Assembly (NCBI GenBank): GCA_946122785.1
Contig: CAMGYJ010000002.1
Location: 56,135,703-56,199,702 of the forward strand
Direction: 5' to 3'
Length of the DNA stretch: 64,000 nucleotides
Source of the DNA: Linum tenue
Taxonomy: Eukaryota; Streptophyta; Magnoliopsida; Malpighiales; Linaceae
This document shows positions 53,473 to 64,000 of this stretch, piece after piece. The position numbers and the translations under genes are program-made. Positions within the stretch are counted from its first letter, which is position 1; every line of letters begins with the position of its first letter. Below the pieces are notes generated by a model. That model was not told the origin of the DNA and made no database searches. It saw only the letters and a program-made list of their open reading frames with translations.

Positions 53473-54563
53473 CGGTGGGCAAACTGTTTACCGTTTACCG
53501 ATACCGGTTTGTAACCGGTTTACCGATTACCGAATTACCGGTAAACGGTTACAAACCGGTTTACCGAATTACCGCAAAGGAAGGCTTGACTCAAGCAAGC
53601 AAATCAGACAACCACCACCACAATAAGGAGATAAATATCAAGATTGAGCAATACGCTAACAGAGAACAATCTCGAGGAAATCAGCAAGAGAATTCCGCGC
53701 ATCGCTCCACTTGAGATTCATTCAGTATCGAGATCGAACAAAAAGCAGGACAATAGTAACAATTCAACTACCCACTTATCCGAACAAAGAACAATCAAAC
53801 AAAGGTGAAGAAGCTTCAAGCAAATACCCATTGTAGTTTAAACAACAACATCTGATATCCTAATCCAGGAAATTCAAATATTCAATTACATACATTTGGT
53901 TTTGGACTTGATTTTGTTGGCTGTTGTTGACTTGCTGTCTTCGCCCTCTTCCCCTTCTTTGAAGCTGCGTCGGCGCGAGGGAGAGTCAGCCAATCAGGGC
54001 AGGTGGCGACTGACGAGGGAAGGCCGGAAGGGAACTAGCTGGAGGAGGAATGGCGGTCGGCGGAGGGATTTGCGTCGGCGAGGGAGAGTTAGGGCAGGTG
54101 GCGGAGGATTTGCTGGAGGAGGAATGGCGGTCGGCGGAGGGATTTGCGTCGGCGAGGGAGAGTTAGGGCAGGTGGCGGAGGAATCGTGGAGGAGGAATGG
54201 CAGTCGGCGGATGAAGCTCTGCGTCGGCGGCTCTGCGGCGAAGGGGAAGGGACGAAGGTCGAAGCTCGGAGGGAGGGTGAAGGTCGAAGCTCGGAGGGAG
54301 GGTGAAGAAGGAGGCGGCGCGTTTTGGGCAGGGGCGCAGCGCAGGTAGGTTTCTCACTTGCCCAAAACGCAGCGTTCCACCCTGTTACCCATTCGGTATT
54401 TACTGATTTACCGACGGTAAATACCGACCCTGTGTCCGGTAAATTGGAACCTCGCTAGCGCAACCGGATACCGATACCGACGGTAATCGGTTTACCGTTT
54501 ACCGACCGTTACCGGTTCGGTAAACCGGTAAACCGGTTACCGTATTACCGTTTGTCAGCCCTA
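53473..54563. mobile_element. hAT-type element with TACCGGTTTACCG arrays, about 1.09 kb
   Basis: The right end, inverted, is tagggctgacaaacgg at 54563. The left end is rearranged and begins near cggtgggcaaactg (53473). Both sides are dense in accggtttaccg/cggtaaaccggt. No target duplication is seen. The middle has a GC-rich 73-74-bp tandem repeat. The element abuts the satellite array. Confidence 0.7.
54041..54215. repeat. tandem repeat, period 73-74 bp, about 2.4 copies
   Basis: Units start ggaggaggaatggcggtcgg at 54041, 54115 and 54188. A second small tandem (gaaggtcgaagctcggag) follows at about 54255-54305. Confidence 0.85.
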
Positions 54564-54567
54564 ATAA

Positions 54568-57500
54568 ACAGTACCCTTTGGAATCATCCAAAAATGGCCC
54601 CTCAAATATTCCACCTGAATCGGTGTTCAATATACTTATTCATCCCTAAAGAATAGATTTTGGCTGAATCCGTGATCCGCAACTTTCAAAATCTAAGGTA
54701 AAGGGTCTTTCGAAAATATCGACTAAAAATTACGAAAATGCCCTCCAAAAAAATTCGACCAAATTTCCGCCCAAATCCGCGATTACTAGAATTTATCATT
54801 GGTGGAGAGTACCCAAGGGCCGAATCTGCGATCCGTCAGCTTCAAAATCCAAGGAAAATTGCCTTTCCAAAAAATCGCCCGAAATCGGTGATGGTACCCA
54901 TTTGGAATCTGCCAAAAATGGCCCCTGAAATATTCCGCCCGAATCGGTGTTTAATAGACATATTCATCCCTAAATAATAGTCTCAGGCCGAATCAGTGAT
55001 CAGCAGCCTTCAAAATCAAAGGAAAATGACCTTTCGAAAATATCGACTAAAAATTACGAAAATGCAATCCGAAAAAATTCGACCAAATTTTTGCCCAAAT
55101 TCGCGATTACTAGACTTCATCATTGGTGGAGAGCACCTTAGGGCCGAATCTACAATCCGTCGCCTTCAAAATGCAAGGAAAATGACCTTTTCAAAAAATC
55201 GCCCAAAATCGGTAAAGTACCCCTTTGGAATCTGCCAAAAATGGCCCCGAAAATATTACACCCGAATCGGTGTTTAATAGACTTATTCATCCCTAAAGAA
55301 CAGCATCAGGCTGAATCAGTGATCTGCAGCCTTCAAAATCTAAGGAAAACGACATTTCGAGAACATCGCCTAAAAATTACGAAAATGGCCTCCGGAAAAA
55401 TTCGACAAAATTTCCGCCCAAATTTGAGATTACTAGACTTTATCATTGTTGGAGAGTACCCTAGGGCCGAATCTGCGATCCGTCGGCTTCAAAAACCAAG
55501 AAAAATAGTCTTTCCAAAAAATCGCCCGAAATCGGTGATGGTACGTACCCCTTTGGAATCTGCCAAAAAGAGCCCCGAAAATATTCCGCCTGAATCGGTG
55601 TTTAATAGACATATTCATCACTAAAGAATAGCTACAGGATGAATCCGCGATCTGCAGCCTTCAAATCTAAGAAAAACGGCCTTTCGAAAATATCGCCTAA
55701 AATTACGAAAATGCCCTTCGGATAAATTCGACCAAATTTCCACGCAAATCCGCGATTACTAGACTTAGTCATTGGTGGAGAGTACCCTAGGGCTGAATCT
55801 GCGATCCACCGCCTTCAAAATCCAAGCAAAATTGCCTTTCCAAAAAATCACCTGAAATCGGTGATGGTACCCCTTTGGAATTTGCCAAAAATGGCTCCGG
55901 TAATATTTCAACCGAATCGGGGTTTAATAGACTTATTCATCACTAAAAAATAGCTTCAGGCTTAATCTATGATATGCAGCCTTCAAAATCTAAGGAAAAC
56001 GGCCTTTCGAAAATATCGCCTTAAAATTACGAAAATGCCCTCCGGAAAAATTCGAACAAATTTCTAACCCAATCCTCGATTAATAGACTTCATCATTGGT
56101 GGAGAGTACCCTAGGATCGAATCTGCGATCCGTCGCCTTCAAAATCCAAGAATATGCCCTTTCTAAAAAATCGCTCAAAATCGGTGATGTTACAACTTTA
56201 GAATCTTCCAAAAATGGCCCCGAAATATTCCCCCCCGAATCGGTATATAATATATTTATTAATCTCTAAAGAATAGCCTCAAGCTGAATCAGTGATCTGC
56301 AGCCTTCAAAATTTAAGGAAAAAGGTGTTTCGAAAATATTGCTTAAAAATTACGAAAATGCCCTCCAGAAAATTCGACCAAATTTCCACCCAAATCCGCG
56401 ATTACTAAACTTCATCCTTGGTGTAGAGTACCCTAGGGCCAAATCTGCGATCCGTCGCTTTCAAAATCCAACCAAAATGGCATTTCCAAATAATCACCCG
56501 AAATAGGTGATGGTACCCCTTTGAAATCTGCCAAAAATGTCCCCGGAAATATTCCATCTGAGTCTGTGTTTAATTGACTTATTCATCACTAAATAATAGC
56601 CACAGGTTGAATCCGTGATCTTCAGCCTTCAAAATCTAAGAAAAATGGTCTATTTAAAATATTGACTAAAAATTACGAAAATGCGCGCTGGAAAAATTCG
56701 ATCAAATTCTCGCCTAAATCCGCCATTACTAGACTTCATCATTGGTCGAGAGTACCCTAGGACCGAATCTGCGATCCGTCGCTTTCTAAATCCAAGGAAA
56801 ATGGCATTTCCAAAAAATCACCCAAAATCGGTTTTGATACCCCTTTGGAATCTGCCATAAATGGCCCTCGAAATATTATGCCCGAATCGGTGTAATAGAC
56901 TTATTCATCCCTAAATAATAGGCTCAGGCTGAATCCGTGATCAGCAACCTTCAAAATATAAGGAAAACAGCCTTTCGAAAATATCGCCTAAAAATTATGA
57001 AAATGCCCTCCCAAAAAATTCGACAAAATTTCTGACCAAATCCGCGATTACTAGACTTCATCATTGGTGGAGAGTACCCTAGGGCCAAATCTACGATCCA
57101 TCGCCTTCAAAATTCAAGAAAAGTGGCATTTCCAAAAAATAGACCGAAATCTTTGATGACATTTGGAATCTGCCGAAAAGGGCCCCGGAAATATTCCCCC
57201 CGAATCGGTGTTTAATAGACTTATTCATCACTAAAGAATAGCCTCAGGATGAATCCGCGATCGGCATCCTTTAAAATCTAAAAAAAGGCCTTTCGAAAAC
57301 ATCGCCTAAGAATTACCAAAATTCCCTCCGTAAAATTCTGCCAAATTTCCGCTCAAAATAGCGATTACTAGACTTCATCGTTGGTGGAGAGTACCCTAGT
57401 GCCGAATCTACGATCTGTCGCCTTCAAAACAAAACGAAAATGGTCTTTCCAAAAAATCGTCTGAACTCGATGATAGTACCCCTTTGGAATCTGCCAAAAA

Positions 57501-60500
57501 TGGCCTCGGAAATATTCTGCCTGAATCGATGTTTAATAGACATATTCATCCCTAAGGAATAGCCCCAGGCTCAATCCGTGATATGTAGCCTTCAAAATCT
57601 AAGGAAAATGATCTTTCGACAATATCGCCTAAAAATTACGAAAACGCCCTCAGGAAAAATTCGACCAAATTTTCGCCCAAATCCGCGTTTACTAGACTTC
57701 ATCATTGGTGGAGAGTACCCTAGGGCCGAATCTGTGATCCGTCGCCTTCAAAATCCAAGAAAAATGGTCTTTCCAAAAAATCGCTTGAAATCGGTGATGG
57801 GTGGAATCTAACAAAACTGGCCCCGTAAATAATCTGCCCGAATCGTTGTTTGATAGACTTATTCATCTCTAAAGAATAGCTTTAGGTTGAATCCGTGATC
57901 TACAGCTTTCAAAATCTAAGGAAAACGACCTTTCGAAAATATCGCCAAAATATTACGAAAAGGCACTCTGGCAAAGATTCGACCAAATATCCGACCAAAT
58001 CCGTGATTACTAGACTTCGTCGTTGGTAGAGAGTACCCTAGGGCTGAATCCGTGATCTGCAGCTTTCAAAATCTAAGGAAAACGGCCTTTTGAAAATATC
58101 GCCTAAAAATTACGAAAATGCACTCTGAAAAAATTCGACAAAATCCGCGTTTACTTGACTTCATAATTGGTGGAGAGTATCCTAGGGCCGAATCTGCGAT
58201 CCGTCGCCTTCAAAATTCAAGGAAAATATCATTTCCAAAAAAATCGCCCGAAATCGGTGATGATATCCCTTTGAAATCTACCAAAAATTGCACTGGAAAT
58301 ATTCCACCCGAATCGGTGTTTAATAGATTAATTCATCTCTAATGAATAGGCTCAGGCTAAATCTGTGATCTGCAGGCTACAAAATCTAAAGAAAACGGCA
58401 TTTCATAAATATTGCCTAAAAATTACGAAAATGCCCTCCGAAAAAATTCGATCAAATTTTCGTCCAAATCCGCCATTACTAGACTTCATCATTGGTTGAG
58501 AGTACCTTAGGGCCGAATTTGCGATCCTTCGCCTTCAAAATCCAAGGAAAATGGTCTTTCCAAAAAATCACCTGAAATCGGTGATGGTACTTTGGAATCT
58601 GCCAAAAATGGCCCCGGAAATATTCTGCCTGAATCGGTGTTTAATAGACTTATTCATTCATAAAGAATAGCCATAGCTGAATCCGTAATGTGCAGCCTTC
58701 AGAATCTAATGAAAACAGTCTATCGAAAATATCGACTAAAAATTACGAAAATGCACCCCGGAAAATTCGACAAATTTCCTAATAAATCCGCGATTAGTAG
58801 ACTCCATCATTGGTGGAGAGTACCCTAGGGCCGAATTAGCGATCTGTCGCCTTCAAAATACAAGGAAGATGGCTTTTCAAAAAAATCGCCCGAAATCGTT
58901 GATGGTACCCGTTTGGAATCTGCCATAAATGGCCCCGAAAATATTTTATCCGAATCGGTGTTTGATAGACTTATTCATCATAAAAAATAGCCTTACGCTG
59001 AATCCGTGATCTACAACCTTCAAAATCTAATGAAAACGGCCTTTCAAAAATATCGCGTAAAATTTACGAAAATGCCCCCCGCAAAAATTCGACCAAATTT
59101 CCGCCCAAATTCGCGATTACTAGACTTCATCATTGGTGGAGGGTACCCTAGGTCCGAATTTGCGATCCGTCGCCTTTAAAATCCAAGGGAAATGGCCTTT
59201 CCAAAAAATCGCCCGAAATTGGTGATGGTACCCCTTTGGAATTTGCCATAAATGGCCCTGGAAATATTTCACCCAAATTGGTGTTTAATAGACTTATTCA
59301 TCCCAAAAGAATAGCCTGGCACTTAATCCGTGATCTGCAGCCTTCAAAATCTAATGAAAATGGCATTTGAAATATATATAGCGTAAAAATTACGAAAATA
59401 CCCTCCGGATAAATTTGACCAAATTTCCGCCCAAATCCGCAATTACTATACTTCATCATTGGTGGAGAGTACCCTAGGGGTCGAATCTGCGATCCGTCAC
59501 CTTCAAATCCAAGGAAAGCTGCCTTTCCAAAACATCGCCCGAAATCAGTGATGTGGACATGTGGTACTACTTTGGAATCTACCAAAAATGGCCCCAAAAA
59601 TATTTCGCCTGAATCGGTGTTTAATAGAGTTATTCATCTCCAAAGAATAGCCTTAAGCTGAATCAGTGATCTGCATCCTTCAAAATTTAAGGAAAACGGT
59701 CTTTCAAAAATATTGCCTAAAAATGACGAAAATGGTCTCCAGAAAAATTCTACCAAATTTCCGACCAAATCAGTATTACTAGCTTCATCATTGGTGGAGA
59801 GTACCCTAGGGCCACATCTGCGATCCGTCGTCTTTAAAATCCAAGGAGAATGGCCTTTCAAAAAAATCGCCTGAAATCGGTTATGATACCCCTTTGAAAT
59901 ATGCCAAAATTGCCCCGGAAATATTTCACCCGAATCAGTGTTTAATAGACTAATTCATCCCTACATAATAGGCTTGGGCTAAATCCGTGGTCTGCAGGCT
60001 ACAAAATATAAAGAAAACGGCATTTCGTAAATATGCCTAAGAATTACGAAAATGCCATCCGGAAAAATTCGACCAAATTTCCGTCCAAATCCGCGATTAC
60101 TAGACTTCATCATTGGTTGCGAGTACCTTAGGGCTGAATCTCTTATCAATCGCCTTTAAAATCCAAGGAAAATGGCTTTTTCAAAAAATCGCCCGAAATC
60201 GGTGATGGTACTCCTTTAGAATCTGCCAAACATGTCCCCGTAAATATTCCACGCAAAATCTAAAGAATAACATCAGGCTGAATCCGTGATCTGCAACCTT
60301 CAAAATCTAAGGAACGGCCTTTCGTAAATATTGCCTAAAAATTACGAAAATGCCATCCGAAAGAATTCTACCAAATTTCCGACCAAATCTGCGATTACTA
60401 AACTTCATCATTGGTGGAGAGTACCCTAGGGCCGAATCTGCGATCCGTCGCCTATAAAATCCAAGGAAAATGGCCTTTCCAAAAAATCGGCTGAAATCAG

Positions 60501-61617
60501 TGATGGTACCCCCTTTCGAATCCGCCAAAAATGGCCCGAAAATATTCCACCCGAATCGGTGTTTAATTAACTTATTCATCAATAAAGAATAGCCTCATGC
60601 TGAATATTGATCTACAGTCTAGAAAATCTAAGGAAAACGACTTTTTGAAAATATCATCTAAAATTACGAAAATGCCCTCCAGAAAAATTCGACCAAATTT
60701 CCGCCAAAACCCGCGATTATTAGACTTTATCATTAGTGGAGAGTACCCTAGGTTCGAATCTGCGATTCAACGCTTTCAAAATCCAAGGAAAATGGTCTTT
60801 CCAAAAAATCTCCCGAAATCGGTGATGGTGCCTCTTTGAAATCTGCCAAAAATGGCCCCGAAAATATTCCGCCCGAATCGGTGTTATTAAACTAATTCAT
60901 CTCTATAGAATAGTCTCCGGGTGAATATGTGATCTGCTGCCTTCAAAATCTAAGGAAAACAGCCTTTCGAAAATATCTCCTAAAAATTACGAAAATGCCC
61001 TCCGGAAAAATTCGACCAAATTTATGCCCAAATCCGCGATTACTAGACTTCAAAATTGGTGGAGAGTACCCTAGGGCCAAATCTGCGATCCGTCGCCTTC
61101 AAAATCGAAGGAAAATGGCATTTCCAAAACATCGCCCGAAATCGGTGATGGTACGTACCCCTTTAGAATCTGCCAAAAATGGCCCCGGAAATATTCGCCC
61201 GAATCGGTGTTTAATAGACTTATTCATCCCTAAAGAATAGCCACAGGTTGAATCTGTGATCTGCAGCCTTCAAAATCTAAGGAAAACGGCCTTTCGAAAA
61301 TATTACGAAAAAGCCCTCCTGAAAAATTCGACCTAATTTCCGCCCAAATCCGCGATTACTAAACTTCATCATTGGTGAAGAGTACCCTAGTGCCGAATTT
61401 GCGATCCGTCACCTTCAAGATCCAAGGAAAATGGTCTTTCCAAAAAATCGCCCGACATCGTTGATGGTACCCATTTGGAATCTGCCAAGAATTGCCCCGA
61501 CAATATTCCGCCCGAATCGGTGTTCGATAGATCTATTCATCTCTAAAGAATAGCCTCAGTCTGAATCCGTGATCTACAACCTTCAAAATTTAAGAAAAAC
61601 GATTTTTCAAAAAATAT
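54568..61617. repeat. satellite array, about 22 units of about 323 bp, each a diverged dimer
   Basis: Repeat landmarks such as ttggaatctgccaaaaatgg, tagacttattcatc, aaaaattacgaaaatg and ggtggagagtaccctag recur every 320-328 bases. Marker positions for the first are about 54899, 55222, 55550, 55871, 56195, 56516, 56848, 57171, 57480, 58267, 58590, 58910, 59233, 59568, 59889, 60210, 60513, 60833, 61160 and 61467. Each unit holds two related halves of about 160 bp: gaatccgtgatctgcagcc with aaggaaaacggcctttcg, against gaatctgcgatccgtcgcc with aaggaaaatggcctttcc. The halves also share tagacttcatcat/tagacttattcat. Units differ from one another by roughly 10-20 percent by eye. Open frames of 60-127 codons inside are by-products. 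Confidence 0.95.
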
Positions 61618-63389
61618 GAATAATATAATGACTTTTTTCATAGGTTGATATTAATGTGATGAAACTATTAACTCTAAACCCAATGACTTGATAAACCTCT
61701 ACGTTGACAACCTTGCATAGCGTTTAACAAAAAAAAAAAAGACAACCTTGCATAGCATGATACCATAGCTGGTGTTTCGGTTGGGATTTGATTGATTCTA
61801 AATGTGGGGGCACACAATTTGCTCTCGATGGCAAGCCCACTTGTATGTATGTTGGCTTTTTCTTTCCATGAGGAGATTATCGTGGTTAACAACGATTAGC
61901 CACTAACCACATATAATCGTATGAAGTCGGTAAATGATAAATGGCAGCTAAGCAATCAAAATTTCTGTTGAGCCCATGTTGAGGAACTTTATACATGCCT
62001 AGGGGCCACTGATTGATATAGACAAAAGGGAATCAATTTGGCCAAATTAAACTATCAAGTCTACTTCTCAGCAAGGGGTCCCCTACTGCACTTTTTTTCT
62101 CATTGAATTATTGGTTGATTTGGATATTATATTTGTCAAACTTGTTATTTTAAGTTGATAAGCTCTTAAATACTATATATCATAATACATGTTAATTATT
62201 ATGTTGTATTAGTACAAAATAATACGTTTGGATGGATTATAAGTACTAATATTGTTAATATAATATTTTCACTTTATATTTTTTATTTTACCTATTTTTA
62301 CTTCTTAACCAATATGTATTTCATTTTGTTACCGGAAAAAGTATTTTTCTTTTCTTTGCAATTTCCGTTGGCAGACAGAGAGAGATCAGGTTGGTGTCAA
62401 ATGTTTGGTCGATCTGTCACAAAGTGATTGATGATTTGTTGGCATAGCGTTGTGTGTGACGTACACTATATCTATATGCCGTGGCGGAGCTATGAGTTTT
62501 ATCAAAATGCTAACTTAAATTGTGGTAATTGGAGGAGGGCCAAAACTTTAATGATTACTTTATTTTCTAAACTTATTACATAATTTTACATATATTTATC
62601 CCCTTTAGTTTCAATCTAGCTCCGCCAGCAACGCTTAGTCTACCATTATATATTATCTTGTCAAAACTTTACAAAAAGAGACCCAAAAGTCAGGCTTCTG
62701 AGTTCTGAGGTTGAAATTGTACCATCAGTCCATCACCCTTCATAAACAAAGAATTGATAAAGTTGAAATTTTACAACCTTGAAGCTAGAATCTTGTTTCC
62801 AGTTATATTTTTATGGACCACGTCTCTTAATATAGGAGACCATCACGATTTTAGTCAAACCATGCGGAACTCTACTCCAGAAAAGTCAGGGGGGAGACCC
62901 GAGACTGTGCACGTGCAGAATGCTGATGAGGATTGAGGGCACTGAATACAAGTCTACGTAATGAAGGATAAATGCTTAAATCGATAGTGATTTTGCCTTT
63001 CCTTTTACATTATGGATTCATATGCAAAATGGTTAAGCTAACTCCAATAGAGTATCTATAAATGAGAAAAGTTGTCTTCAATGGGTATTTAACTATAGGG
63101 AGAGGCTGCAAATATGGGGAAAATCGGCAAAAGAATCAAAAAAGGGTTCACACATGCATATGTCAGGCGTATACTATACGTAAGGTACTATTAGTGAGAT
63201 ATCTCTATTTTGATCATGAATTAAATCGAGTTTGGGGTATGATACTATATCCTAACCTTTAATGGATAAACCCTAGGCACCGATTTTCTAAACCCCAACC
63301 CAAAGTTTGATTTAATGAAAAACAAAAATTATCCGTTGAGATCGACCAGAGCTCATCTAAATACATATGACGGTTAGATCACCTGCTGG
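61618..63389. other. no gene; AT-rich DNA right of the satellite
   Basis: I recognise no coding region. A short element with ends gtggcggagcta (62489) and tagctccgccag (62617) may be a hAT-type MITE of about 140 bp, without a visible duplication. Confidence 0.45.
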
Positions 63390-64000
63390 GGAATGGATCA
63401 GGTCAGTAACCTTATGGTGAGTAACCATGAGTAACCCGTCCACATCAGCATGACATCAGCATCCTCTCTCTCATGAAAAGCCTTTAATTTTTCCCTCTTT
63501 AATCTTTGACGGACGATTTCTGGCTCATTTTAAGTCGAAATTTAATTTTTTTTGCACAGTTAGATCAGATTAATTGTGCTCTTCAAAATGATATCCACTT
63601 TAATATATTTTTCGAACAAAAAAAATTGAGCCATTTTTTACCAGCCTATACCATATGGTATTGACTGGTATTGAAATAAAAGCATACCTATGTTTTGAAA
63701 AATGTACCATGGTGGTATGAACAAACCAATACTGTAGGATGGTTGAATACATGATAGTAGAAGTATATTAATTTTAATTCACGACTTTTAACATTGTATA
63801 CTACACAATACCACCCCGTACCAGGGTGGTATTGTATGGTATTGTGTGGTATTTTTTGGTCCTGTAATTTGTTCACCCAGAAATTTGTAGATCCAATAGA
63901 TCATGATGAACTCGTCCCTTCTGGGCAAACGTTTTCAAAAACGAATTAAAAACGAAGAAGATACCATACAATACCACCCCGTACCAGGTTGGTATTGTAT
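63390..64000. repeat. dispersed repeat, copy 2 (runs off the window)
   Basis: Same sequence family as 39539-40345 (gttagatcagattaattgtg, ccatatggtattgac, gtaggatggttgaatacatg). Continues past the right edge. Confidence 0.75.

Noticed and set aside
53896..54348. A 150-codon Arg/Gly-rich frame in the hAT-like element
   Set aside because: It is produced by the 73-bp GC-rich tandem repeat; no conserved sequence.
54738..61240. Open frames of 60-127 codons in the satellite
   Set aside because: They repeat the satellite period and break irregularly; products of the repeat sequence.
54568..61617. CRISPR-like repeat structure
   Set aside because: Eukaryotic DNA; repeats are head-to-tail 323-bp units with no unique spacers.
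1..64000. tRNA or rRNA genes
   Set aside because: I found none; initiator-tRNA-like strings are retroelement primer-binding sites of 12-16 bases only.

Overview
The window is nuclear DNA of a flowering plant, most likely a eudicot. It carries intron-containing plant genes with ordinary GT-AG introns, a single-exon AP2/ERF factor, Ty1-copia, Ty3-gypsy, LINE, hAT, Mutator-like (MULE) and Tourist-like elements, and a long satellite block. I cannot name the species. Only three genes look intact: an ARABIDILLO-type F-box/armadillo gene (22134-27991, +, 12 exons, about 900 aa), a DUF676-type serine esterase/lipase-like gene (34216-36835, +, 10 exons, 365 aa) and a group IX ethylene-response factor (52131-52733, -, one exon, 200 aa). 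For both split genes I followed the frame through every splice junction and it stays open. A fragment of a WRAP73-like WD40 gene (4447-4780) is a pseudogene.

Layout, left to right. 1-4264: the 5' part of a minus-strand Ty3-gypsy element (Tat-like gag-protease, 573-bp LTR) with a 1.3-kb solo LTR of another element inside its gag. 4447-4780: WRAP73 pseudogene. 6240-8627: hAT-type miniature elements and a MITE whose right tip holds a complete Ty1-copia element (8628-13362, TSD caaac) with three nonsense codons and one frameshift. 14585-15243: LINE scrap and a Tourist-like MITE. 15336-19934: a complete Mutator-like element with about 100-bp TIRs and a 9-bp TSD, carrying a decayed MURA transposase and, facing it, a GRF-zinc-finger/coiled-coil/TM gene. 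20205-21312: LINE fragment split by a hAT MITE. 22134-27991: ARABIDILLO-like gene; its fourth intron holds a second, non-autonomous MULE with related TIRs (24493-25864). 28123-33638: Tourist MITE, copia relic with a nested 1.27-kb TRIM-like element, a MULE end and a MITE. 34216-36835: esterase. 37610-39144: hAT MITEs. 40916-51046: Athila-like gypsy debris, a 5'-truncated LINE, and a young non-autonomous LTR element (45878-48621) whose reading frames match no gag or pol I know. 52131-52733: ERF. 53473-54563: hAT-like element. 54568-61617: satellite of about 22 units of about 323 bp, each a diverged dimer of two monomers of about 160 bp. 63390-64000: second copy of a dispersed repeat also found near 39.5 kb.

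The three intact genes are unrelated islands in repeat DNA; nothing suggests they work together. The most interesting material is repeat biology: target-site duplications fix the exact ends of at least ten elements, so the nesting order can be read directly. Stand-outs are the two-gene convergent MULE, the LTR element with private reading frames, the hAT-type MITE families that share a terminus but each carry a different subterminal palindrome array, and the dimeric satellite with a visible unequal-crossover junction.
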